From Prochlorococcus sp. AG-409-B13 (lineage in GTDB: Bacteria; Cyanobacteriota; Cyanobacteriia; PCC-6307; Cyanobiaceae): a stretch of 34,766 nucleotides of DNA. The notes beneath the pieces were generated by a model that was not told where the DNA came from, did no database searches, and saw nothing but the letters and a program-made list of their open reading frames with translations. Both the position numbers and the translations under genes were made by a program. Position 1 is the stretch's first letter, and each line of letters opens with the position of its first letter. Of the stretch, positions 15,031-24,170 are shown piece after piece. The stretch covers positions 1-34,766 of the forward strand of contig QCJM01000014.1 in NCBI GenBank assembly GCA_003216035.1, read 5' to 3'.

Positions 15031-15261
15031 CTAGTTTTCCAAATCCTTATATGCAGAGTAATTGGCAGGTGCAATTATTAAGAATAAAACCCACCACAAA
15101 GTAATTATAAATACCAAAAAGCATGTAAAAAAAATACTTTTCAAGAAAAACCAACTAGAGGCAAGAAGTATTATTCCAAATAAGATTATTGTCCAGGGTT
15201 GGCACCATAAAGGCTTTTTTGACCAAAATTCAATGTCATTTTCATTTGACGAAAATATCAT
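15031..15261 (-). CDS. DUF6737-like small membrane protein
   Basis: A 76-residue protein with two hydrophobic helices (about 24-42 and 46-66). The sequence KPLWCQPWTIILFGI before the first helix and WWVLFLIIAP-NY after the second match the DUF6737 pattern I know from cyanobacteria. It is probably a two-pass membrane protein of unknown function. It starts four bases after the PPC-glutaredoxin gene ends, so the two are almost certainly one transcript. The plus-strand frame over the same DNA is a shadow. Confidence 0.75.
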   Translation of the reverse strand: MIFSSNENDIEFWSKKPLWCQPWTIILFGIILLASSWFFLKSIFFTCFLVFIITLWWVLFLIIAPANYSAYKDLEN

Positions 15262-15265
15262 GGCT

Positions 15266-15883
15266 TTAATCTATATTTTTGAGTTTGCCAGACTGATGCA
15301 ACTCTGCAAGTTCAGAATAACCTCCAATTAAATCTCCATCAATAAAGATTTGAGGAAATGTTGAGCTTTTACTTCTTTGAGAAAATTTTTCAAAGGCAAG
15401 TTCACTATCAATTTCTTGTACATTATGTGAAAGGTCAAGCGATTTCAGAAGACGAATCGCTCGCGCGGACCAAGGACAACCTGGTAAAACAAAAACTTCT
15501 ATTCGAGGTTTTAATGAATTTACTGATTTCTTTGAGCGAGGATGATTTTGAAGATCTTCATCTATTAATCCAACCAAAATATCAGCTCCCTTCAGGACAA
15601 TGGTCCCTGGTTCAAGATGGCCGCCCCATACCTGACAATCTGCGTCAGAAAGGCTTAAGTGTAAATGTACATTCACTGGTGTAAAAAATCCATTCAGTGT
15701 AATTATTTCAAGATTTCCTTCGAGGACAGTGGGCTCAGACCTCCCTGGGCATTGAAAAGCTGCACTTGAAAGATTCCCTACAACACCGAGGACAAATCCA
15801 GAAGAGTTTTGATCGCGACCTAGTTGCTCAATAGTTAGGCGTAGGTCGCTACCAGGTTCTAGCTTTAATGGCAACGAACGCAT
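15266..15883 (-). CDS. PPC (DUF296) domain fused to a glutaredoxin domain
   Basis: The first 115 residues form a PPC/PCC (DUF296) domain: RLTIEQLG, GVVGNLSSAAFQCPG, LEIITLNG, the HLHLSL metal-site motif (His73, His75) and GGHL (87-90). Residues 127-205 are a glutaredoxin: IEVFVLPGCPWSA with active Cys136 and Ser139 in place of the second Cys (monothiol-like CPWS), TFPQIFIDG and IGGYSEL. Each domain is usually separate, so the fusion suggests a thiol-linked or metal-linked regulator (inference). There is no AT-hook. It is the first gene of a two-gene operon with the DUF6737-like gene. Confidence 0.85.
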   Translation of the reverse strand: MRSLPLKLEPGSDLRLTIEQLGRDQNSSGFVLGVVGNLSSAAFQCPGRSEPTVLEGNLEIITLNGFFTPVNVHLHLSLSDADCQVWGGHLEPGTIVLKGADILVGLIDEDLQNHPRSKKSVNSLKPRIEVFVLPGCPWSARAIRLLKSLDLSHNVQEIDSELAFEKFSQRSKSSTFPQIFIDGDLIGGYSELAELHQSGKLKNID

Positions 15884-16033
15884 AGGAAGCCTCTGTTGAA
15901 TGGTCTGAGCTTACGAGATCAGGTTCAAGATATGGCAGGGTAAGCTGATTAAGTATATTGTTTTGTTGGAAAGTAAGTACTGTAATTTTGTGGATATCAT
16001 TTAGAATAATAATAATAAATATCCATCATTGAC

Positions 16034-16579
16034 TTGAAATACCAATTAAGGAGTCTTAGTGGGTGTAAATTAACTATAGGTAATTACCCTACATTCAACT
16101 ACAACGCTAGTGGTGGTGGTGGTTTTGCTGTTATCACAGCAAAGGAGAGAAGTGAGGTACTAAGTTTAGAGTTCAATCCAAAAGAATTAATAATCCCACC
16201 ATTAAACTGGAGAACCACTAAGTTCCTTGGTTTACCTTTGCCTCCAGGAATACAAATATCTATTCAAACTGAAAAATTAGCTGGAACAATTAGTACTCTA
16301 ACTGGTATTGTTTCTCTACATTTTATTGCCAGATTTAGCTTTACGATTGGCAAAGCTATCAAAGCACCTGATCTAATTGTTCAGACAATTCTTAAAACAA
16401 GCGAAGTAGGCAGTAAGGGATTTGATTTGAATGGCAAATCCCTTAAGAATAACGGTAGAATCACTTTGATGGGTTTAGCAAATATACCTATAACCGGAAA
16501 TAAACTCATGGATTATTTTCTTAACCTGCCGAATGATGCATTAGCTTCATTAGAATGTGAGCTTATTGAAAAGGAGTAA
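16034..16579 (+). CDS. conserved cyanobacterial hypothetical protein
   Basis: A 181-residue protein predicted from a TTG at 16034, since no early ATG is in frame. It has a beta-rich look with a GGGGF turn near residue 27, then ELIIPPLNWRTTKFLGLPLPPG, a motif rich in Pro and aromatic residues. It has no transmembrane helix and no signal peptide. I believe homologues are limited to cyanobacteria, but function is unknown; a lipid- or pigment-binding fold is only a guess. It stands alone between the PPC-glutaredoxin gene (divergent) and a long gap. Confidence 0.6.
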   Translation: MKYQLRSLSGCKLTIGNYPTFNYNASGGGGFAVITAKERSEVLSLEFNPKELIIPPLNWRTTKFLGLPLPPGIQISIQTEKLAGTISTLTGIVSLHFIARFSFTIGKAIKAPDLIVQTILKTSEVGSKGFDLNGKSLKNNGRITLMGLANIPITGNKLMDYFLNLPNDALASLECELIEKE

Positions 16580-16632
16580 AGATAAGAAGGTATAAAGTAA
16601 ATTTAATAATATTAAAATGAATTAAATAAAAG

Positions 16633-16713
16633 CTATTTTTGTTCAAGCTTTCGTACAATATATGCCATGGTCATCAAAGAGCCAAGAAGTACAAGAAGCA
16701 AAAAAGTAGTCAT
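16633..16713 (-). CDS. possible 26-residue membrane peptide
   Basis: A minus-strand ATG frame encodes 26 residues: a hydrophobic stretch (TTFLLLVLLGSLMTMAYIV) ending in RKLEQK. The shape resembles tiny photosystem or cytochrome b6f subunits, but the sequence matches none I know. It lies in the 359-base gap 16580-16938, which otherwise shows nothing clear. A chance frame is possible. Confidence 0.4.
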   Translation of the reverse strand: MTTFLLLVLLGSLMTMAYIVRKLEQK

Positions 16714-16938
16714 TTTAAAATTCAGAAGAATTAGCTTAAAGCGATATTGATATTATAGCAAACTCTACAAAAAACCAAGGTTTAGAGATCTTGCAATTAC
16801 CAGGAAGTTTGTCAATTCATTTGCTAAATATAGCATTTATCTCTTATCCAACCTAAAAATAAGCATAAGAATGGTATAAATGTATGAACAGTAAAAAATC
16901 CTTAGCATTTTATTCAAATGACATTCTAGAAATTAACC

Positions 16939-17499
16939 ATGACCTCTAAAGCTAGTTCTACAAAGAAGATTTTCATAAAAAACTTGGCTAATGCCTTAAC
17001 TATTTTTAGGGCTTTAGCAGGTTTCCCCTTAATAATTGCTCTTTGCTATGAGAATCTCTCAGCTGCATGGATATTACTATTTATAGCCGGTTTAACTGAC
17101 ATTGCCGACGGATGGTTGGCCAGAAAAGCTGGTACTAGCTCTAAATGGGGAGCTCGTTTAGATCCTCTTGCTGACAAAATTCTCCTTTCAGCACCATTGA
17201 TTTGGTTAGTAAAAACAACAGGTCTACCAGCATGGTCAGTCTGGTTACTCTTGGCAAGAGAATTATTTATTTCTGAATGGAGGTCACATGATTCAAGTGG
17301 AGGGCCAGCCTCTACAGAAGGTAAGATTAAGACCCTTATGTTATTTACTAGTATTCATTTGATGATATGGCCCCAATCTTGGGGAGGAGTGAATCTCATT
17401 AGAAACCTAAATAATATAGGTTTTTATCTCTATTGGCCCATGTTGCTAATAGCATTCTATTCAGCAATAAAATATATCAAGATATCAAACCGAAATTAA
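16939..17499 (+). CDS. pgsA: CDP-diacylglycerol-glycerol-3-phosphate phosphatidyltransferase
   Basis: This 186-residue integral membrane enzyme makes phosphatidylglycerol phosphate, the precursor of the thylakoid lipid phosphatidylglycerol. The CDP-alcohol phosphotransferase motif D-G-x2-A-R-x8-G-x3-D-x3-D is complete (Asp57, Gly58, Ala61, Arg62, Gly71, Asp75, Asp79). About five hydrophobic segments are visible. Length matches the family. Its stop overlaps the stop of the convergent CSP41-like gene by 15 bases (17485-17499). Other CDP-alcohol transferases share the motif, but size and context favour PgsA. Confidence 0.88.
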   Translation: MTSKASSTKKIFIKNLANALTIFRALAGFPLIIALCYENLSAAWILLFIAGLTDIADGWLARKAGTSSKWGARLDPLADKILLSAPLIWLVKTTGLPAWSVWLLLARELFISEWRSHDSSGGPASTEGKIKTLMLFTSIHLMIWPQSWGGVNLIRNLNNIGFYLYWPMLLIAFYSAIKYIKISNRN

Positions 17500-18405
17500 A
17501 TCATTATCCTTACTGAAATCTGGATTATTGGATGGATTTAAAACATAATCCCTTTTAAAACTATCTAAAAGGCCGTTTGTTAAATCAAAATTTGGTTTCC
17601 AATTTAGATCCTGTTCTAACCTAGAGATGTCTGTAAAGAAATGCCCTATTCTTAATGGGAAGGACTTACGAGCCTTTGAATCAAGATAAGAAGGATCAAA
17701 ATAAAAAGTTCGAACATTTTCAGGCTTTTTACCACATGCAATAGCGGCACAAGCAACGAGGCCATTAAATGTAATTCCTTGCTTACCAGAACAATTATAT
17801 ATTCTATTTTTAGCGCACTCATATTTCAAACAAAGACTCATTGCTTCAGCCAGATCATCAACATGACCTAATTGAGTAATAGTATTCCCATTTGATGGAA
17901 TAGGAATTGGTTGATCATGAATAATTCTGTCGAAAAACCATCTTTCAATTGGGTTGTAATTACCAGGGCCATAAATATAAGTTGGCCTAAAGCTTGTAAA
18001 TGGAATAGATTCTTTTATAAGCCAATTTTCTGTATCAGCTTTACCAGAATGTCTACTATGAGGGTCTAATTCAGACTTTTCATCAACAGGAATAAGGTTC
18101 GAATCAGCATATACCCCAGCAGAGCTAACATACAATAAACGAAAATTAGGAGAAGATGTATATTCTAAAATTGATCTAGTATCTTCGAGTTTCCTCCCAG
18201 AACTATCTACAATCACATCAAAACTTCTATCTTTTAAAATTGTCAAATCCTTCTTACTAGTACGATCTCCTAAAAGATGTTCTACATTACTTGGGACTGG
18301 ATTTCTTCCGCGTGTGAACAAGGTCAATTCGTGTCCTTGAGAGCAGAGCTTTGATACCAAGGCCTTCCCAACAAATCTGGTCCCTCCCATTACAAGAATT
18401 TTCAC
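17485..18405 (-). CDS. CSP41-like NAD(P)-dependent epimerase family protein
   Basis: A 306-residue extended-SDR protein when started at the GTG at 18405 (VKILVMGGTRFVG), which gives the Rossmann motif GGTRFVG at residues 7-13 and the usual family length. The open frame runs 39 residues further, into the start of the divergent hisA gene, and that extension is probably not translated. Features are YVSSAGVYAD and FRPTYIYGPGNYNPIERWFFDR. Plant CSP41b homologues bind and cleave chloroplast RNA and have lost the YxxxK pair; a similar RNA role here is inference. It is convergent with pgsA. Confidence 0.85.
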   Translation of the reverse strand: MKILVMGGTRFVGKALVSKLCSQGHELTLFTRGRNPVPSNVEHLLGDRTSKKDLTILKDRSFDVIVDSSGRKLEDTRSILEYTSSPNFRLLYVSSAGVYADSNLIPVDEKSELDPHSRHSGKADTENWLIKESIPFTSFRPTYIYGPGNYNPIERWFFDRIIHDQPIPIPSNGNTITQLGHVDDLAEAMSLCLKYECAKNRIYNCSGKQGITFNGLVACAAIACGKKPENVRTFYFDPSYLDSKARKSFPLRIGHFFTDISRLEQDLNWKPNFDLTNGLLDSFKRDYVLNPSNNPDFSKDNDLISV

Positions 18406-18502
18406 AGCTCTAAAAAAAAAAGCCCTTCTATTCAAGCGTGTAACCAAGCAGCAGAAAATCCCTTCAAGTAGGAGGATAGGTAAGCACGGTACTAGCCAAC
18501 CT

Positions 18503-19270
18503 ATGGAAATAATCCCAGCCATCGATCTGCTGGAGGGTACTTGTGTCCGACTTCATCAAGGAAATTACGACAAAGTTACTCGTTTCAACTCAAACCCTGT
18601 AGAACAAGCCCTTGATTGGCAAAGTCAAGGCGCTAGCCGTATACATCTAGTAGATCTAGACGGTGCAAAAACAGGTCTGCCTATTAATGATGAAAGTATT
18701 AAAGCCATCACAGAAGCAATTGACATTCCTGTGCAAATAGGAGGCGGAATACGTACTCCAGAACGAGCGGAAGCCTTACTAAGTTATGGAATTGATCGAG
18801 TAATTCTTGGTACAATTGCAATAGAGAAGCCGGAACTTGTAAAAAGGCTTGCCAAAGTACATCCGAAAAAAATAATAATCGGTATAGACGCTAAAGATGG
18901 CAAGGTTGCCACTAGAGGCTGGATAAAACAAAGCAAAGTTTCTGCCACTGACCTCGCAAAAACGTTTATAGGTTCAGGAATAGCAGCAATTATTTGCACA
19001 GATATCGCAACTGATGGAACATTAAAAGGACCAAATATCGAAGCGATGAGAATTATGGCCTCTGTAAGTGACATTCCTGTAATTGCCTCGGGAGGAATAG
19101 GATCTATAGCTGACTTACTTTCTCTAATGCCGCTTGAAGAGGATGGAGTTACAGGTGTAATCGTTGGTAGAGCTCTTTACGATAATGCTATTGATCTTCG
19201 AGAAGCCATTCTAGCTATGCACAATAGAAATCTTATAGACCCCCTTTCGCAGGAGAAGCATCTTGCATAG
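18503..19270 (+). CDS. hisA: HisA, phosphoribosylformimino-5-aminoimidazole carboxamide ribotide isomerase
   Basis: A 255-residue TIM barrel for the fourth step of histidine synthesis, an Amadori rearrangement. Catalytic Asp8 (IPAIDLL) and Asp129 (IGIDAKDG) are present, with the phosphate-binding IGGGIR (79-84) and ASGGIG at the last strands. It starts 97 bases from the divergent CSP41-like gene. The 232-base gap after it shows no further gene that I can support. Confidence 0.95.
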   Translation: MEIIPAIDLLEGTCVRLHQGNYDKVTRFNSNPVEQALDWQSQGASRIHLVDLDGAKTGLPINDESIKAITEAIDIPVQIGGGIRTPERAEALLSYGIDRVILGTIAIEKPELVKRLAKVHPKKIIIGIDAKDGKVATRGWIKQSKVSATDLAKTFIGSGIAAIICTDIATDGTLKGPNIEAMRIMASVSDIPVIASGGIGSIADLLSLMPLEEDGVTGVIVGRALYDNAIDLREAILAMHNRNLIDPLSQEKHLA

Positions 19271-19502
19271 ATGTTAACCAATAACTTAAAAATGCCTGTT
19301 GTCAAGTCTGAGCATGTCTACTCAAAGAGTTAGTCCAAAACCTCAAGCTAACTAAGTTAAGTGCCAGGAAAGCTATAGCAAGAAAATCAGTAAGCACATT
19401 AAAAATACATATCCAAAAAAAAGAGATGTCCAATTTAAGTCTTAACCAACATCATGGGCTGGAGTATTTGCCTATCACTAGTTATCTTTAGAGCAGAAGA
19501 CA

Positions 19503-21170
19503 TTGGATGTGACTGATTTGGCTGAGAGATCAACAACTCAGATACTCTTGTTAGCGCCCAATCTGCTTGGAGAGTCTCTAGCCCTACAACTATCAAAAGC
19601 AAAGCCAGAGCTAGAGGTTTTTACAAAGAGCGTAGAGATGACTAGTCATCCATCTCTTGTTATCTGGGCAATTGAGAATCTCGATCTCCCCAGTGCAATT
19701 CAGATAGAAGTACGGAAACTTCAAGAGAGATGGCAACCATCCCCGATACTGCTCGTTTTACCTGCAAAAATAACGGTAACAACAAATCAGTTACTTCAGT
19801 TTGGTTGTCCAGGTTTACTTCAAGATCCTGATTTTAAAATTTTAGTAGAAGCGATAGACACTTTAGTTGGAGGTGGAAGAGTTGTACGATTGAAAGAACA
19901 AAATAGAGATCAAGACATTACACATCAAAAAACCTTAGGCCTTGGGCAATGGCTTCTTGTAAGCGGAATACAGCAAATTAATAATGATCTTATAAGCCTA
20001 GATATTCTCCTAAGTGAAACGAATGATAATCTCATTGTTGAACTAATGCTAAGGGGTAGGGAAAGAGAACTTAAAAGTGCAAAAGAATTTTTATTATGGT
20101 TGTGGGGGCCATTACAAGTTTCTGTAGATACAATGATAGATACGAGAGATAAGCAGACAAATCACTGGAGTTCTAATAGTCTAATAACTAACCTTAATAA
20201 AGGAACAAATATAAGCCTGAATTCCAGAAATTCAATAGAGGTATGGAATTTACTTAGTGAGCGGCTTGAAAAAGCAGTTAAGTATGGATTGATTAACTCT
20301 ACCGGCAGTCTATTAGCTCTTGAGGCCTTAAATCCTAGTCGTAAAACAGACCTTTTAGTTGCATTAGTTAAACAATTAGACCAAGTGATGGCAAGGTTAC
20401 GCAAAAACGACTTTTCAGAAGTTTCATGCCTAAAGATATGGAAAGAACTTCAACAAGAGCTTAGGTGCCAAGCTCTAAGAACAATGACTGGAAATTATGT
20501 AAGGCTCCCACTTAAAGAGGAACAGACCCCTGTAGTCGATCACTTACTAAAAATTACTGATTTATCAGAAGACGATGAGGATCTCCCAAGCCCAGAACTC
20601 ATGCTAGAACCATTGTTAGTCGATAGGCCTACGCAAGTAGATGGACAACTATTACCTTCAGATGATCCAAGAGCATTAATGCAGCTAGAAACACTATTTA
20701 GTAATTGGCTTATCAGAACAGCAGAGATTGTAAGTTCCGAGATATTGGGTGCTTGTGCAGAATGGCCTGAATTACGACAATACATGCTTGAATCAAGATT
20801 AGTTTCTACAAGAGAATTAGAGCGTCTACGTAATCAACTAAATAGTCAAAATAGATGGCAAAATCTAATCCAACGTCCGATCCAACTATATGAAAGCAAA
20901 AGACTATTTTATAAGTTAAGTCAAGGGTACATTCAACCAGTACTCATTACAGAGCCAAGAGATGAAGAGCTACGGCAACTGGGATGGATTCAGCAACAAG
21001 TTGCCCTTTTGGTAGAAGCAAGAGATGCCCTTGCTCCACAGTTGCAAGAACTTGTTAAACGTATTGGGGACCTAATGGTCGTATTACTAACAAAAGTTCT
21101 TGGGCGAGCGATAGGACTTGTTGGTAGGGGTATTGCCCAAGGCATGGGACGAAGCCTTGGGAGAGGCTAA
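19503..21170 (+). CDS. DUF3685 protein (Ycf55-related)
   Basis: This 555-residue protein has an N-terminal response-regulator-like domain without the phospho-acceptor pocket (ILLLAPNLLGESLALQL, then VIWAIENLD), a linker and a C-terminal Ycf55/DUF3685 region. The end is Gly-rich (RAIGLVGRGIAQGMGRSLGRG, residues about 535-555) and is preceded by a hydrophobic stretch. Ycf55 is a plastid reading frame in red algae of unknown role. The start is TTG 19503 or GTG 19509; I cannot decide. Shadow frames on the minus strand are ignored. Confidence 0.75.
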   Translation: MDVTDLAERSTTQILLLAPNLLGESLALQLSKAKPELEVFTKSVEMTSHPSLVIWAIENLDLPSAIQIEVRKLQERWQPSPILLVLPAKITVTTNQLLQFGCPGLLQDPDFKILVEAIDTLVGGGRVVRLKEQNRDQDITHQKTLGLGQWLLVSGIQQINNDLISLDILLSETNDNLIVELMLRGRERELKSAKEFLLWLWGPLQVSVDTMIDTRDKQTNHWSSNSLITNLNKGTNISLNSRNSIEVWNLLSERLEKAVKYGLINSTGSLLALEALNPSRKTDLLVALVKQLDQVMARLRKNDFSEVSCLKIWKELQQELRCQALRTMTGNYVRLPLKEEQTPVVDHLLKITDLSEDDEDLPSPELMLEPLLVDRPTQVDGQLLPSDDPRALMQLETLFSNWLIRTAEIVSSEILGACAEWPELRQYMLESRLVSTRELERLRNQLNSQNRWQNLIQRPIQLYESKRLFYKLSQGYIQPVLITEPRDEELRQLGWIQQQVALLVEARDALAPQLQELVKRIGDLMVVLLTKVLGRAIGLVGRGIAQGMGRSLGRG

Positions 21171-21204
21171 ATCACACAGCCGTGTTTGAATATGAATAAA
21201 AATT

Positions 21205-21777
21205 GTGGATTATTCGATGTCCATAGCTCATATGCGAAATGCAATCCTGAGCATTGGTTTAGCCATTTTTCTCTTAGTAGCACCAGTCAATGCAGCTAGA
21301 GATACAAATAGCTATGACGGAAATATTTATCCTATCTACGCTGGTAATGGATCATTAGTCCCTCCATCAACAACCCTCTCGGAAGCATTAAGAAACCAAC
21401 GCACAAGCGTTATTGTTTACTATTTAGATGACAGTGCAACGAGCAAAGCTTTTGCTCCTGTAGTGTCAGGCTTAAAGCTAATTTGGGCTTCATCAATAGA
21501 TTTGATTCCGTTAACAACTGACGAGTTACAAGCAAGACCGAGCGAAGACCCTACAAATCCATCAACTTATTGGCATGGGAGCATCCCCCAAATTGTAGTT
21601 ATCGATGGTAATGGCACCGTCGTTTTAGACCAAGAAGGGCAAGTACCCCTAGAAATTATCAATAAAGCCATAAGCACAGCCACAGGTCTACCTGAGCCCG
21701 CTTACAACATCACAATAAAGAGTTTCAACGAATACAACAGTGAACCAGCCAAAGATGGTTATACCGATCCTCGTTAA
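21205..21777 (+). CDS. exported thylakoid-lumen thioredoxin-like protein, possible photosystem I accumulation factor
   Basis: A signal peptide is clear: a short N-region, hydrophobic AILSIGLAIFLLVA, then cleavage near VNA-AR. The mature part has a thioredoxin-like outline (VIVYYLDDSATSKAF, IPLTTDEL, IPQIVVIDGNGTVVLDQEG) but no Cys, so it is not a redox enzyme. I associate this family with the cyanobacterial thylakoid photosystem I accumulation factor, with moderate certainty. Possible starts are GTG 21205, ATG 21217 and ATG 21232; the last two give more normal signal peptides. It follows the DUF3685 gene by 34 bases. Confidence 0.65.
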   Translation: MDYSMSIAHMRNAILSIGLAIFLLVAPVNAARDTNSYDGNIYPIYAGNGSLVPPSTTLSEALRNQRTSVIVYYLDDSATSKAFAPVVSGLKLIWASSIDLIPLTTDELQARPSEDPTNPSTYWHGSIPQIVVIDGNGTVVLDQEGQVPLEIINKAISTATGLPEPAYNITIKSFNEYNSEPAKDGYTDPR

Positions 21778-21897
21778 TCAAGGAATCACGAAGGAGTAGG
21801 GGCTAATACATATAAATCCTTCTTTAGGTGGGCTCATCAGCTTATTGCAATTACGCTTCAGACCTGGCTACAAGGCCGTAAAAGGCCTGAGAAATCT

Positions 21898-23064
21898 ATG
21901 CCCTACTCCTTTGTGCTTATTTTAGGCTTTATCCTTTGTTTCATTTGGATCGAACTTAGCCATCGACTAAAGCAATCTTCACCCCTTGAATTGAAAAGTT
22001 CAGATTGGATGTTGAAAGATACCGATTCAGGACTAGAAGTAACTGGTTGGATAGAAATAAGTAACCATCATTCTAAGACTGAAGTAATGGTACCTGACTT
22101 CACTATCAAGCCAATTATGTTAGGAAGACGTGAGATAAAAGACATAAAGATTCAAACAATTATTGCAGCCGATCATCCAGACGAAGAGACACGTTCAGAT
22201 GGCTATTGGGCTGCATATATAGTTAAAAGCAAGAAAAAAACCAAAGTAAACGTCAAACTAATCCTTGAGAACACTGAAATAGGAGGCAAAATAACTGCAC
22301 CAGAATGCATATGGCTAAATATAAACTGGGTAAATTATGGGCCATTTGGTCTTATAAATAGAAGGGATGGGCATATAATTCCAATTCGTATACCTGGACC
22401 ACTAAAAATCTCTGAGGCTTATTTTACTAAGAACGAAGGCTGTTTATGCCTCCCTATCAAAACACATATATTGGGCTCAACAGATAAAATTATAGACGTA
22501 CTTAAATATTACACTGCTCATCTGATTAAACCTGGAGATATAGTCACAATTGGCGAATCTCCACTTGCAATAATGCAAGGAAGATATTTAGATCCGAGCT
22601 CTATTAAACCTGGGTTGATTGCATTTTTATTATGTCGTTCATTTCATCCAACAAGTAGCCTTGCAACAGCTTGTGGACTTCAAGTTCTTATTAATCAGGT
22701 TGGACCAACTAGAGTAATTATTTCTTGGGCATTTGGTGTGGCTTTTAAGCTAGTAGGAATAAAGGGTATGTTTTATAGATTGGCTGGCGAACAAGCAAGG
22801 TTGATTGACGACATAACAGGAACAACTCCTCCATATGACAAGACAATCGTTCTCGGACCTTGCAATTCGCAGAGAATTTGCGAGGAAGCCTCAGCAGAAC
22901 TAGGAGTAGCTGTTGCAATTGCAGATGTAAACGATCTTGGTCGTGTGAAAATAATCTCAGCAAGCAAGCATTGCGACAAGAATCTTTTGAGAAGAGCTCT
23001 AAAAGGGAATCCAGCCGGCAACTCTAATGAACAAACACCTCTAGTTCTAGTGAGGCCTTCCTAA
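21898..23064 (+). CDS. F420-0:gamma-glutamyl ligase-like (CofE-like) membrane-anchored protein
   Basis: A 388-residue protein with an N-terminal membrane helix (4-18, FVLILGFILCFIWIE) and a large domain that resembles the CofE/F420-0:gamma-glutamyl ligase fold. Features are LKPGDIVTIGESPLAIMQGR (about 210-232), TSSLATACGLQ and LGPCNSQRICEEAS near the C-terminus. Cyanobacterial relatives are annotated this way although cofactor F420 has not been shown in most of them, so the real substrate may be another amide-bond acceptor. It starts at the ATG at 21898 after a 120-base gap and precedes the gene at 23124. Confidence 0.75.
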   Translation: MPYSFVLILGFILCFIWIELSHRLKQSSPLELKSSDWMLKDTDSGLEVTGWIEISNHHSKTEVMVPDFTIKPIMLGRREIKDIKIQTIIAADHPDEETRSDGYWAAYIVKSKKKTKVNVKLILENTEIGGKITAPECIWLNINWVNYGPFGLINRRDGHIIPIRIPGPLKISEAYFTKNEGCLCLPIKTHILGSTDKIIDVLKYYTAHLIKPGDIVTIGESPLAIMQGRYLDPSSIKPGLIAFLLCRSFHPTSSLATACGLQVLINQVGPTRVIISWAFGVAFKLVGIKGMFYRLAGEQARLIDDITGTTPPYDKTIVLGPCNSQRICEEASAELGVAVAIADVNDLGRVKIISASKHCDKNLLRRALKGNPAGNSNEQTPLVLVRPS

Positions 23065-23123
23065 AAACTTGGAGCATAATATGAACATACAGATAGATTT
23101 ATGCTGAGAAGCGTGGAATTAGC

Positions 23124-24170
23124 GTGATCGAGGAATACATCAGCCCTCTTCGCGTGGAATCGCTAAAAGCGAGCCACTTATCCAAGCTTGTAGTAAGCAA
23201 GCAATATAAACATGTAGCCTCTCTGCGTAAATTATTATTTAAAAGCTGGATTGCAAAGGCAGAAAATCAACTTCCAACTTTATTTCCTGCAAGGAATTCT
23301 CATTGTCAAGTAGCAATAGAGAATGAGGACATAAAGGCATTAGCATTAATTCAGCCCTTCAATAGGCGTGGAAGTTGCTGGTCAATAATTCTTCCCGGGC
23401 TAATATCTGAACCAGGAAAATACAGTTTAAATTCTATACGTCAGGAACTTATTGAAAGTGCCTTACAACTCAAAAGTAATCGTATACAAAGTTGGATAAT
23501 GCGTTGCCATGCATCAGATAGAGATTTAATTTCCTTAGCAAGAGAGTTTGGGTTTCAACCTCTCAAGTTGTTTAAAGTCTGGTCTCCTAAATCAACTCTA
23601 AGAAATGCAGCGAATGATGGTCTTGAAAGTCTATCAGTAGAAATTGAATGGCAAAAAATAAATCAATCGAATGCTCCACTTCTTTGGTCTTTAGTGAAAG
23701 TAAATGAGTCTAGCCATCTAAGACAAATACTAGATCGAAAATGGGCTGATCTCCTTTACCAAAATACTTTTGGGAGTGGAGTCCTAATTCAAAAGGCAGG
23801 AAAAAACAACACTGCAATTGCTGGATTCGTAGGACGTATTGGGTCAGAAGGGCAACAAGTACTCGAACTCTTAAAAGATCTGGCATGGGACACAAGACTC
23901 CAAACTGCGCTACCAAAAGTGCTAAATATTATAAGTAGAACATCAAAGGTTTCTTACATAGAAACAGCTAGTGAGGATGATTATCTTACAAATTTTCTTT
24001 TAGGTATAAAATGGGAACAAGTAGGTGAAGAAGTAATTCTAGGGAGAAGTCTTTGGAAACGTAAATTAAACTCGAAAGTGATTCCAGGTACTAAGCAATT
24101 AGAGACAATGTTAGGCCAGTTGCAACCTCAACGCCCCCCACTTCCAACACCAACACTTCATCCTCGTTAA
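23124..24170 (+). CDS. GNAT-like conserved protein upstream of yqgF
   Basis: A 348-residue protein that starts at GTG 23124. It looks like two GNAT-type halves: an N-terminal domain with IKALALIQPFNRRGSCWSIILPGL and a C-terminal one with IAGFVGRIGSEGQQVLELL and EVILGRSLWKRK. No canonical acetyl-CoA loop is obvious, so activity is uncertain. The tail is Pro-rich. Its TAA overlaps the yqgF ATG by one base (TAATG at 24168-24172), so the two are translationally coupled. I do not know a specific function. Confidence 0.6.
   Translation: MIEEYISPLRVESLKASHLSKLVVSKQYKHVASLRKLLFKSWIAKAENQLPTLFPARNSHCQVAIENEDIKALALIQPFNRRGSCWSIILPGLISEPGKYSLNSIRQELIESALQLKSNRIQSWIMRCHASDRDLISLAREFGFQPLKLFKVWSPKSTLRNAANDGLESLSVEIEWQKINQSNAPLLWSLVKVNESSHLRQILDRKWADLLYQNTFGSGVLIQKAGKNNTAIAGFVGRIGSEGQQVLELLKDLAWDTRLQTALPKVLNIISRTSKVSYIETASEDDYLTNFLLGIKWEQVGEEVILGRSLWKRKLNSKVIPGTKQLETMLGQLQPQRPPLPTPTLHPR

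Noticed and set aside
15062-15684. Two plus-strand frames opposite the DUF6737 and PPC-glutaredoxin genes
   Set aside because: The minus-strand proteins have clear domain motifs; the plus frames do not.
18406-18522. 39-residue N-terminal extension of the CSP41-like protein
   Set aside because: It would overlap hisA and precede the Rossmann motif; GTG 18405 gives the family length.
19314-19352. 12-codon frame starting MSTQR after hisA
   Set aside because: Too short, with no supporting context.
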